DNA of 64,000 nucleotides from an uncultured Muribaculaceae bacterium (GTDB taxonomy: Bacteria; Bacteroidota; Bacteroidia; Bacteroidales; Muribaculaceae), in contig CALUIB010000001.1 of the NCBI GenBank assembly GCA_944320595.1, forward strand, positions 124,001 to 188,000, read 5' to 3'. The notes below the pieces were generated by a model. That model had not been told where the DNA came from, searched no databases, and worked only from the letters and a program-made list of their open reading frames with translations. The position numbers and the translations under genes were made by a program. Positions 1-8,073 of the stretch are shown piece after piece. How positions within the stretch are numbered: position 1 is the first letter of the stretch; each line of letters opens with the position of its first letter.

Positions 1-1877
1 CGCTTCTGCAACACTTGCAAATACCGTCGTTGGCAATTAATCCCATCGACAAGAGTGTGAAAACCAATTTCGGTGCCGATGTGCAATTGCGCATCAACGG
101 AGTGGAGGCAACTAAAGGCGAGGTGGTGGCTTTGCGCCCACGTGATGTGGTGAGGGTCGAATATCATGAAAATCCTGGGTTGAGATATGGCAGCGCGGCG
201 GCTGTTGTGGATTTTATAGTAAAAAAGAACGAAACGGGTGGAAATGTAGCCACCGACTTGATGAATGGTATAAAACCGTTGGGCGCGGGCGACTATAATG
301 TGTCGGCAAGGTATAATCGCAACAAGTCGGCATTAAGTGCCGTGTTTTCGTGGGAACGTCGCGACCTTGACTGGATAAGGGAAAATTACGAGTCATTTGT
401 TTACCCGAATATGATTCTGGAGAACAAGGAGATTGGAAATCCCACAAGGATTAAATATGACAACATTAACCTGTCGTTAAGTTATAATTATGCCGATGAC
501 AAAAATATGCTTAATATCGCATTCAGGGATGTGTATAATAATACCCCAAACTCGTTTTCCGACCGCAATAGCGTATTGTATCAAGGGGAGGATGTGTATG
601 GCATAGTTGACAGGCAAGCTACGAAGTCGCATATACCGTCGTTAGATGTGTATTATCAAAGGAACTTGGGAGGAGGTCAAAACCTTTATCTTGATGTTGT
701 TGGCACTTATCTTAAAAGTAGTAATGACAGGCAATATTCTATGACAATGGTCGGCATAGAGCCAACGAGCATAGTATCGGAGGTTGACGGCAGCAAATAT
801 TCTGTTATAGGAGAGGTTATATATGAGCGTCCGTTGTGGGGTGGCTCGCTAACGACAGGTGCAAAGCATAGCCATTCACAGATGGACAATGTGTATGATG
901 GTAGTATTAGAAGCAATGTAAAAATGAACATGGAAGAGACGTATTTGTTTGCAGAATACAAGTCGAGAGTGAAGAAACTTGATTACATGGTGGGAATAGG
1001 GGCTATGCGCACAAGCTATAGGCAGGGCGGCCTTTCGCAAGAGAAATATGTAGCGAGGCCGACACTCACACTATCTCATAATGTCACCAATGATATTTCG
1101 CTTAGGTATAATGCCTATATGTCGGGATATTCTCCATCATTGTCCGACTTGAGCGACGTTAGCCAGGAAATGGATGCTTACCAAGTGCGCCGTGGTAATC
1201 CTGGGTTGCATAGCGTCACATTTTATACGAATAGTCTTTCGGCAAGCTGGCTCAACCGTTATGTCAATGTAGAACTGTCGGGCAGGTATAGTTATGACGA
1301 CAATCCAATTATGGAGGAAACAACATTTGAGGACAATAAATTTGTAAGGACATTTGCCAACCAGCAAGGTTTCCACCGGCTCAACGTGCAAGCCACTGTG
1401 CAGGTGTTTCCATTCAGGGATTATATCCAAGTGCGGCTGACACCGTTTTTCAACCGCTATGTAAGCAACGGGAACGATTACACGCACACTCATTCCAACT
1501 GGGGATTTCGTGGTAGCATAATGGCGATGTATAAGAACTGGGGCATGATGATAGACATGAATACAAGCTATCATGAGCTGTGGGGAGAGACTGTAACCAA
1601 AGGCGAACGGCTGCATTCCATTGCCGTAGGATACAATACCGAAAAATGGGGCATACAGGCAATGCTTATGAACCCGTTTACGAAACGGTATGAGCAAGGG
1701 GTGGATAACTTGTCGCGCTTGGCTCCTTACAAGCAAATAGCTTATTCTGATGATTTCAGGCGTATGGTGATGATTAATGTGTCGTTTAACCTTGACTTTG
1801 GCAAGCAGCGCGGCATAAGCGGCAGGCGAATCAATAATAGTGACACTGACACTGGCATACTGTCGGGCAGCAAGTGA
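1..1877 (+). CDS. Outer-membrane beta-barrel (TonB-dependent-receptor-like) protein, 5' end outside window
   Basis: The reading frame is already open at base 3 and ends at a TGA at 1875-1877, so about 625 C-terminal residues are visible and the signal peptide and N-terminal domain lie upstream. The first ~75 residues look like the end of a plug domain (alternating strands around LRPRDVVRVEYHENPG and a YGSAAAVVDFIVKK stretch, as in plug segments that follow the TonB box). The rest alternates aromatic and polar strands with Asn/Asp/Gly-rich loops, typical of the OMP_b-brl_3 barrel family. Its substrate cannot be told. No partner lipoprotein is adjacent; the next gene is a secreted nucleotidase 112 bp downstream. 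Confidence 0.8.
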   Translation, partial: LLQHLQIPSLAINPIDKSVKTNFGADVQLRINGVEATKGEVVALRPRDVVRVEYHENPGLRYGSAAAVVDFIVKKNETGGNVATDLMNGIKPLGAGDYNVSARYNRNKSALSAVFSWERRDLDWIRENYESFVYPNMILENKEIGNPTRIKYDNINLSLSYNYADDKNMLNIAFRDVYNNTPNSFSDRNSVLYQGEDVYGIVDRQATKSHIPSLDVYYQRNLGGGQNLYLDVVGTYLKSSNDRQYSMTMVGIEPTSIVSEVDGSKYSVIGEVIYERPLWGGSLTTGAKHSHSQMDNVYDGSIRSNVKMNMEETYLFAEYKSRVKKLDYMVGIGAMRTSYRQGGLSQEKYVARPTLTLSHNVTNDISLRYNAYMSGYSPSLSDLSDVSQEMDAYQVRRGNPGLHSVTFYTNSLSASWLNRYVNVELSGRYSYDDNPIMEETTFEDNKFVRTFANQQGFHRLNVQATVQVFPFRDYIQVRLTPFFNRYVSNGNDYTHTHSNWGFRGSIMAMYKNWGMMIDMNTSYHELWGETVTKGERLHSIAVGYNTEKWGIQAMLMNPFTKRYEQGVDNLSRLAPYKQIAYSDDFRRMVMINVSFNLDFGKQRGISGRRINNSDTDTGILSGSK

Positions 1878-1989
1878 TGCTTTGGCCTTAAATGTCGGGT
1901 GTAAGATGAAAATTTGTGGCTGCCATTGGGGCGTATCTTGCGATAAATGCGTAATTTCGTAGGGCAAAAAAACATGACAAATCGAAAAT

Positions 1990-3516
1990 ATGAGGAAAAT
2001 GAATAGATTTATCGCGGCGTTATGCCTTGTGGCAGCCATTGGCATAGGAAGTGCCTGTGCCGAGGACTTGGTTATACTCACCACCAATGATACGCATAGC
2101 CAAATAGATCCCGATTTTGATGGAAAGGGTGGCATTTTGCGCCGCAAGGCTTTAATCGACAGTGTACGAAGTGTCGAAAAAAATGTATTGCTTGTAGATG
2201 CAGGCGACATTGTGCAAGGCACTCTATATTTCTCACTATATGGTGGGGCGGTGGAATATCCGCTGCTCGATAGCCTCGGATATGATATTTCGGTGCTTGG
2301 CAACCATGAGTTTGACAATGGCATAGATTCACTTGCTTATCGACAAAACGCATTGAAAGTCACACGCTTGTCGGCTAATTACGGGTTAACCGAGACAAAG
2401 CTTAATGGCCATTATCTGCCATATATCATCAAGGAGTATGGCGGCAAGCGTTTCGGGATAATGGGTATAAATCTCAATCCCGAAGGGATGATTGATATGG
2501 CAAATTGCAAGGGATTGGTTTACAATAATTCTCTGCGCGTGGCCAATGAAACGGCTCGGTATCTGAAACAGATAGAAAAGGTGGATTTTGTGATAATGGT
2601 GTCGCACGTGGGGTATGACAGCTCAAATGCCGATTCGCCTGGTGATGTGCAAATAGTCAAGGCGGGCAATGATATAGACCTTGTTATAGGTGGGCATTCG
2701 CACACCGAGATTGACCCCGATAATCCGATAAGCGTGCCTTGGAAGGTAGCCAATAAGGCCGGGCGCGAAGTGCCTGTGACACAAACTGGAAAGGGAGGCA
2801 AGAATGTGGGATGCATAAAAATCGACCTTGACAGTCTTACTGTGGACTATGATTTGATACCCGTTGACAGCCGATGGGATGGCAAGGCGCATTATCCGGC
2901 ACTTGAAAGATTTCTTGCGCCGTATCAGGAACCTGTACACAAGCTGCTGAATAACATAATAGTTCAGTCGGCGCAGTATTATGATAACAGTAGTGTGGAG
3001 ATGCAGAACTGGGTTGCCGACATGGCATTTGAGATGACCGTAAACCAGAGTGGCATGAATGTGGACCTTGCCATAATGAACAAGGGTGGCATACGTCAGT
3101 CGATGCCAAAAGGCGATGTTTCGGAAGGGCTGATAGGGGCGATGTTCCCGTTCAACAACAAACTTGTGGTTATCGATGTGAATGGTGAAGAATTGCTCGA
3201 AGCCTTTGAAGTGATGGCAAAGCGCGGCGGCGATGCCGTGAGCAGCAATGTGAAAGTCCTGTATAAAAAAGATGGTACCGTGGAGGCTGCCACGGTGCGT
3301 GGCATGGCAGTGAATAGGGCAAAGATATACCGCATTGCCACACTTGACTATTTGGCACATGGGGGAGACCGGCTGACATCGTTTGCGAATAAAGATATTC
3401 TGTATTGCGATAGTGAAAAATTTGGAACCCGTGTGCTTGATTATGTTAGGAAGATGGGGCTTAACGATGTCGTAATTGAACCAAGCAGCCGGGCGCGGAT
3501 GCAGTGTATAAATTAG
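1990..3516 (+). CDS. Secreted bifunctional metallophosphatase / 5'-nucleotidase (UshA-like)
   Basis: 508 residues. A signal peptide (hydrophobic core about 7-20, AxA-type cleavage near residue 24) is followed by a calcineurin-like metallophosphatase domain with metal ligands in NDTH (33-36), AGD (71-73), GNHE (104-107) and GGHSH (about 234-238). The second half is the 5'-nucleotidase C-terminal substrate-binding domain (NKGGIR, FPFNNKLV, GGDRLTSF). The family hydrolyses nucleoside monophosphates or UDP-sugars outside the inner membrane to salvage nucleosides and phosphate. In some Bacteroidetes these two domains are separate neighbouring genes; here they are one chain. ATG at 1990 is used, with another in-frame ATG three codons later. 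It ends 8 bp before the next start, so the two are probably cotranscribed. Confidence 0.9.
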   Translation: MRKMNRFIAALCLVAAIGIGSACAEDLVILTTNDTHSQIDPDFDGKGGILRRKALIDSVRSVEKNVLLVDAGDIVQGTLYFSLYGGAVEYPLLDSLGYDISVLGNHEFDNGIDSLAYRQNALKVTRLSANYGLTETKLNGHYLPYIIKEYGGKRFGIMGINLNPEGMIDMANCKGLVYNNSLRVANETARYLKQIEKVDFVIMVSHVGYDSSNADSPGDVQIVKAGNDIDLVIGGHSHTEIDPDNPISVPWKVANKAGREVPVTQTGKGGKNVGCIKIDLDSLTVDYDLIPVDSRWDGKAHYPALERFLAPYQEPVHKLLNNIIVQSAQYYDNSSVEMQNWVADMAFEMTVNQSGMNVDLAIMNKGGIRQSMPKGDVSEGLIGAMFPFNNKLVVIDVNGEELLEAFEVMAKRGGDAVSSNVKVLYKKDGTVEAATVRGMAVNRAKIYRIATLDYLAHGGDRLTSFANKDILYCDSEKFGTRVLDYVRKMGLNDVVIEPSSRARMQCIN

Positions 3517-3524
3517 TGCATGAA

Positions 3525-6521
3525 ATGATGAAGCGCAGCTTAATATTGTGTATCGCGCTGTTTGCCATAGGGTTGATGTCGCTTGCCGCCGCAGGGCAAG
3601 TGGCCGGGCCAGGCATATTTAATGGCGTTGACTCTGAAAAGATGAATGAATGGGTGGATTCGGTGATGGCATCGATGACATTCGACGAGAAAATTGGTCA
3701 GCTGATAGTGGCACAAGTAGTGCCCTCGACCGCCCAAAATAACAAGGCATTGATAAAAAAGCTCGTAAGCCGATACCATATAGGCGGATTGTTGTACACA
3801 AAGGGCAAGCTGAAGGAACAGGCCGAATTGACAAATTATGCCCAGTCGTTAGCTGAAGTGCCTCTGCTGATGACACTTGATGGAGAATGGGGATTGTCGA
3901 TGCGTTTTACCGATGCCATAAAATATCCCCGTAACATGGTGCTTGGTGCTATCGCTGATGACAAAGTGCTGTATGAATACGGGCGAGAGATTGCCCGTCA
4001 ATGCCGCCGGGCTGGGATACAGGTGAATTTCGCCCCTGTACTTGATGTGAACGACAATCCTGCAAATCCTGTCATCGGCACACGCTCGTATGGCGAAAAT
4101 CCCGAGCTTGTGGCACGCCACGGCATTGCATATTCCAAGGGGCTTGAAGATGGCGGAGTGCTGTCGGTGGCCAAGCACTTCCCGGGGCATGGCAATACGT
4201 CGCAAGATTCGCACAAGACGTTGCCGACGGTGAATAAAAGTCGGTCGCAGCTCAAGATGTGCGAATTTGCTCCGTTTATGCAGTATATCGATGCCGGTTT
4301 ATCGGGAATGTTGACTGCCCATTTGTATGTACCGGCATTGTTTGATGAACAAATACCTGCGTCGTTGTCGCGCACGGTTGTAACTGACTTATTGCAGACT
4401 GAGATGGGGTTCAACGGACTTATTTTTACCGACGGACTGGCCATGAAAGGTGTGACGCGCGAAAAAGATGTGTGTGTAAAGGCTTTGCTTGCTGGCAATG
4501 ATGTTATGCTTGGCCCTGTGGACGTTGTTGGCGAGATTGCGTCGATAAAGGGGGCTGTAGCATCGGGGCGGTTGTCTAAGCAGTTGATAGACGAACGATG
4601 CCGCAAGGTACTTAGTTATAAGTTCGCCTTGGGGGTGAATTGCCGCCAGCATATAGACCTTAATGGCATTGTAGCTGATATAAATTCAGGTAAAGCCGAG
4701 GCATTGGCTCATAAAATGTGGGCAAAAGCAATTACTGTGGTAAGGAACGATAGCGCATTGCTGCCGCTAAAAGACCTTGACAAAACACGAATTGCAGTAT
4801 TGTCGGTTGGCGGAAAAGGTGGATTGACATCAATGTTTCAAAACCGTTGTAGAATGTATGCCGAAACTGGCAAATTTGATTATTATGACGGAATGTCGAT
4901 AGGCAAGTTGTGCCGTGAATTGAATGAATATGACGTAGTGCTTGTGGCCGTTCATCAGTCCAGTCAGAAGTATGCTACCGCGCTTGATGAAATCACGCGC
5001 AAATTAAATGCTAAAACCATAAGCGTGATGTTTACCTCGGCCTACTCCACATCGAAGTTTGCATCATCGTTGAAAAGGTCGGCAGCAGTGGTTATGGCTT
5101 ATGATGATTGCGACCTTGCCGAGGATTATGCTGCACAGACGGTATTTGGCGGCAATGCGGCATCGGGGAAACTCCCTGTTTCTATCAAAGGAGTGGCAGT
5201 TGAGGGTACTGGTATTTCCACCGAGGCTATACGGCTCGGCTACGGTGTGCCCGGTGAAGAAGGGCTTGATGCAGCCATGATGGTGCGAATAGATTCTCTT
5301 GTAGGCGAGGGATTGAAAACCAAGGCTTTTCCTGGTTGCCAAGTGTTGGTTGCCCGACATGGGAAGGTGGTCTGTAACAAGGCATACGGCAACCTTGACT
5401 ACAAGTCTGGCATGCCTGTGACGGTTAATACGATTTACGACCTTGCTTCGGTGACAAAGGGAACAGGAACAATTGCTGGTTTAATGGAGGCGTATGATGC
5501 TGGGCTAATCGATGTGGATTCGGCTGTCGGTGATTACATACCTCAATTGCGGGGAACCGACAAGGAGAAGATAACATTGCGGCAGTTGCTTTACCATGAA
5601 TCGGGTATGCCGTCGTCACTGAACATATATGATGTGATGATTGATACCGCATCTTATAAAGGCAGGCTTTTCAGTCGCCGCAAGAATGGCATTAATTCAG
5701 TGCGAGTGGCGCGTAATTTGTATGGCAACAAGATGGCGCGAGTGCGCCATGACATAGTGGCAAGCAAGCGTAGTGATGAGTTTTGCACGGCTGTGGCCGA
5801 TGGCGTGTATGTAGGCAAATCGGCGCACGACACCATAATGCAACGCATATATAATGTGCCGTTGTGCAAAAACAACAAGTATCGTTACAGCTGCTTGAAT
5901 TTTTGCTTATTGATGAATGCAGAGGAAAATGCTACCGGTAAGCGGCATGATGAATATGTCGCAGATAATGTGTTTGCCCCGCTTGGTGCTTACCATACGC
6001 TTTACTCCCCGTTGTCGCATTTCAAGTCATCGGAAATTGCTCCCACTGAATATGACCCCATGCTTAGGCGGCAGACGGTTCATGGATATGTGCATGACGA
6101 AACTGCCGCTTATTCGGGCGGAGTGCAAGGTAATGCCGGACTGTTTTCAAATGCCAATGACTTGTCGAAACTTTTTCAAATGTGGCTCAATGGTGGCATT
6201 TATGGTGGCAGGAGGTACTTGAAGGCATCTACGGTTGACCTGTTTTGCAAATCAAAAAGTCCGACTTCTCGTCGTGGGCTTGGGTTTGACAAGCCAGATA
6301 TGGAAAATCCCGATAAATCGCCTACTTGCGCCGAGGCATCGGCTGCTACGTTTGGCCACATTGGGTTCACAGGTACGTGTTACTGGGTGGACCCCGATAA
6401 TGACCTTATTTTCATATTTCTATGTAATAAAATCAATCCTACTCGTGACAATCGGGCATTTGCCAAGCTCGACATACGCCCGAAATTATTTTCGGCAGTT
6501 TATCAAAGCATAGTTGAGTGA
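3525..6521 (+). CDS. Secreted GH3 beta-N-acetylhexosaminidase fused to a serine beta-lactamase-fold hydrolase
   Basis: 998 residues from ATG 3525 (another ATG follows at 3528; the frame is open further upstream only through the previous gene). After a signal peptide, residues about 35-390 form a GH3 N-terminal barrel of NagZ type, with KHFPGHGN...DSH near 215-227 (the His/Asp loop specific to N-acetylglucosaminidases) and FTDGLAMKG near 303 carrying the nucleophile Asp. A GH3 C-terminal-like domain follows. From about 590 a class C beta-lactamase/penicillin-binding-like domain has SVTK (SxxK, about 641-644), YSCLN (about 787) and HIGFTG (about 943). The fusion is known in Bacteroidetes and probably acts on muropeptides or other GlcNAc glycans in the periplasm. 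The true substrate of the esterase/peptidase half is unknown. Confidence 0.88.
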   Translation: MMKRSLILCIALFAIGLMSLAAAGQVAGPGIFNGVDSEKMNEWVDSVMASMTFDEKIGQLIVAQVVPSTAQNNKALIKKLVSRYHIGGLLYTKGKLKEQAELTNYAQSLAEVPLLMTLDGEWGLSMRFTDAIKYPRNMVLGAIADDKVLYEYGREIARQCRRAGIQVNFAPVLDVNDNPANPVIGTRSYGENPELVARHGIAYSKGLEDGGVLSVAKHFPGHGNTSQDSHKTLPTVNKSRSQLKMCEFAPFMQYIDAGLSGMLTAHLYVPALFDEQIPASLSRTVVTDLLQTEMGFNGLIFTDGLAMKGVTREKDVCVKALLAGNDVMLGPVDVVGEIASIKGAVASGRLSKQLIDERCRKVLSYKFALGVNCRQHIDLNGIVADINSGKAEALAHKMWAKAITVVRNDSALLPLKDLDKTRIAVLSVGGKGGLTSMFQNRCRMYAETGKFDYYDGMSIGKLCRELNEYDVVLVAVHQSSQKYATALDEITRKLNAKTISVMFTSAYSTSKFASSLKRSAAVVMAYDDCDLAEDYAAQTVFGGNAASGKLPVSIKGVAVEGTGISTEAIRLGYGVPGEEGLDAAMMVRIDSLVGEGLKTKAFPGCQVLVARHGKVVCNKAYGNLDYKSGMPVTVNTIYDLASVTKGTGTIAGLMEAYDAGLIDVDSAVGDYIPQLRGTDKEKITLRQLLYHESGMPSSLNIYDVMIDTASYKGRLFSRRKNGINSVRVARNLYGNKMARVRHDIVASKRSDEFCTAVADGVYVGKSAHDTIMQRIYNVPLCKNNKYRYSCLNFCLLMNAEENATGKRHDEYVADNVFAPLGAYHTLYSPLSHFKSSEIAPTEYDPMLRRQTVHGYVHDETAAYSGGVQGNAGLFSNANDLSKLFQMWLNGGIYGGRRYLKASTVDLFCKSKSPTSRRGLGFDKPDMENPDKSPTCAEASAATFGHIGFTGTCYWVDPDNDLIFIFLCNKINPTRDNRAFAKLDIRPKLFSAVYQSIVE

Positions 6522-6593
6522 CAATTGCTTTTTGTGCCGAATTGAGGGTGATTTGCGTGAAAATGTTTGGGTTTAGCGTTTTTTGCTTTCTTA

Positions 6594-6626
6594 TTGCTTG
6601 TATTTCCGAATTTTTGTGTAACTTTG
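6594..6626 (+). promoter_or_regulatory. Bacteroidetes-type promoter of gdhA
   Basis: TAACTTTG at 6619-6626 matches the TAnnTTTG -7 box. TTG triplets at 6594-6596 and 6598-6600 are possible -33 elements (22- and 18-nt spacers). It lies 34 nt upstream of the gdhA ATG. Confidence 0.6.
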
Positions 6627-6660
6627 CCGCAGATTTATCATTTTAATATAGAAAAAGAAA

Positions 6661-7995
6661 ATGAAAGCAAGCGAAGTATTGAATGATTTGAAACGGCGTT
6701 TCCCCAATGAGCCGGAGTATCTGCAAGCAGTTGAAGAGGTATTGACCACAATTGAAGATGTCTATAATGAGCATCCAGAGTTTGAACGCTATAACCTTAT
6801 AGAACGCCTGTGCATTCCCGACAGGATTTTCTCGTTCAGGGTTTCGTGGATTGATGACAAGGGTCGCATACAAAATAATATGGCATACCGTGTGCAGCAC
6901 AATAATGCCATTGGCCCGTACAAAGGCGGCATAAGGTTCCATGCATCGGTGAACCAGTCGATTTTGAAGTTCCTTGCATTCGAGCAAACATTCAAGAACT
7001 CGCTTACCACGCTTGCCATGGGTGGTGCAAAGGGTGGTTCTGACTTCAATCCCAAAGGAAAGTCGGACATGGAAGTGATGCGTTTCTGCCAGGCATACAT
7101 TGCCGAATTGTGGCGTCACATAGGGCCCGACACCGACGTTCCCGCAGGTGACATAGGTGTTGGCGGCCGCGAAGTGGGCTATATGTATGGAATGTACAAG
7201 AAGATGGCTCGTGAAAACACTGGCACATTCACAGGCAAGGGTATGGAATTTGGCGGTTCGCTCATACGTCCCGAGGCAACAGGATATGGCAATGTGTATT
7301 TCTTGCTGAATATGCTTGCAACGCGCGGCATCGACATCAAGGGCAAGAGGGTAGCCATCTCGGGTTCGGGAAATGTGGCAACTTACACTGCCGAAAAATT
7401 GCTCCAACTCGGTGCAAAGGTAATCACGCTAAGTGACTCTAATGGTACTATTTATGTTCCCGAAGGCATCACACGTGAGCAGCTCGATTATATATTCCAG
7501 TTGAAGAATGTTTACCGTGGCCGCATCCGCGAGTTTGCCGAGGAATATGGTTGCGAATATTTCGACGGTGGTCGTCCATGGGGTGTTCCTTGCGACATTG
7601 CCATGCCGTCGGCAACCCAGAACGAGCTTGACGGCGATGATGCTCGCGCATTGCTTGCAAATGGCTGCTTTGCAGTGTCGGAAGGTGCTAATATGCCTTC
7701 TACTCCCGAAGCCGTTCATGAGTTTATCAAAGCAAAAATCCTGTATGCTCCGGGTAAGGCTGCAAATGCAGGCGGCGTATCGGTTTCTGGACTTGAAATG
7801 GCTCAGAACTCGCAAAAGCTCACATGGAGTGCCGAGGAAGTTGATGCCAAGCTAAAGGCTATCATGGCCAACATTCATGAGCAATGCTTGAAATATGGCA
7901 AAGAAGAAGATGGTTATGTGAACTACGTGCGAGGCGCAAATGTGGCAGGCTTTATGAAAGTGGCCAAGGCCATGATGGCACAGGGTGTGCTTTGA
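6661..7995 (+). CDS. gdhA: NADP-type glutamate dehydrogenase
   Basis: 444 residues, the usual length for hexameric small-subunit GDH. It catalyses reductive amination of 2-oxoglutarate with ammonia, the main ammonium assimilation route in Bacteroides. Visible motifs are GPYKGGIRFH (85-94, substrate-binding Lys88), GGAKGGSDFNPKGKS (121-135, catalytic Lys124) and a Rossmann GSGNVA near 237. It has its own promoter and a strong 3' hairpin, so it is monocistronic. Cytoplasmic. Confidence 0.97.
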   Translation: MKASEVLNDLKRRFPNEPEYLQAVEEVLTTIEDVYNEHPEFERYNLIERLCIPDRIFSFRVSWIDDKGRIQNNMAYRVQHNNAIGPYKGGIRFHASVNQSILKFLAFEQTFKNSLTTLAMGGAKGGSDFNPKGKSDMEVMRFCQAYIAELWRHIGPDTDVPAGDIGVGGREVGYMYGMYKKMARENTGTFTGKGMEFGGSLIRPEATGYGNVYFLLNMLATRGIDIKGKRVAISGSGNVATYTAEKLLQLGAKVITLSDSNGTIYVPEGITREQLDYIFQLKNVYRGRIREFAEEYGCEYFDGGRPWGVPCDIAMPSATQNELDGDDARALLANGCFAVSEGANMPSTPEAVHEFIKAKILYAPGKAANAGGVSVSGLEMAQNSQKLTWSAEEVDAKLKAIMANIHEQCLKYGKEEDGYVNYVRGANVAGFMKVAKAMMAQGVL

Positions 7996-8026
7996 TTGTG
8001 TACTTGTAGCTAAGTGAAAATATTTT

Positions 8027-8073
8027 AAACCGAGAGTCAACTACGCTGTGTGTGGTTGACTCTCGGTTTTTTT
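8027..8073 (+). terminator. Intrinsic terminator of gdhA
   Basis: A perfect 15-bp stem (AAACCGAGAGTCAAC at 8027-8041 with GTTGACTCTCGGTTT at 8055-8069) ends in a T tract. The mutS2 stop codon on the other strand overlaps the T tract (8072-8074), so the hairpin probably serves both convergent genes. Confidence 0.92.

Noticed and set aside
1137..2324. 395-codon ORF on the minus strand across two genes
   Set aside because: Crosses the gene junction and both genes on the plus strand have clear domains.
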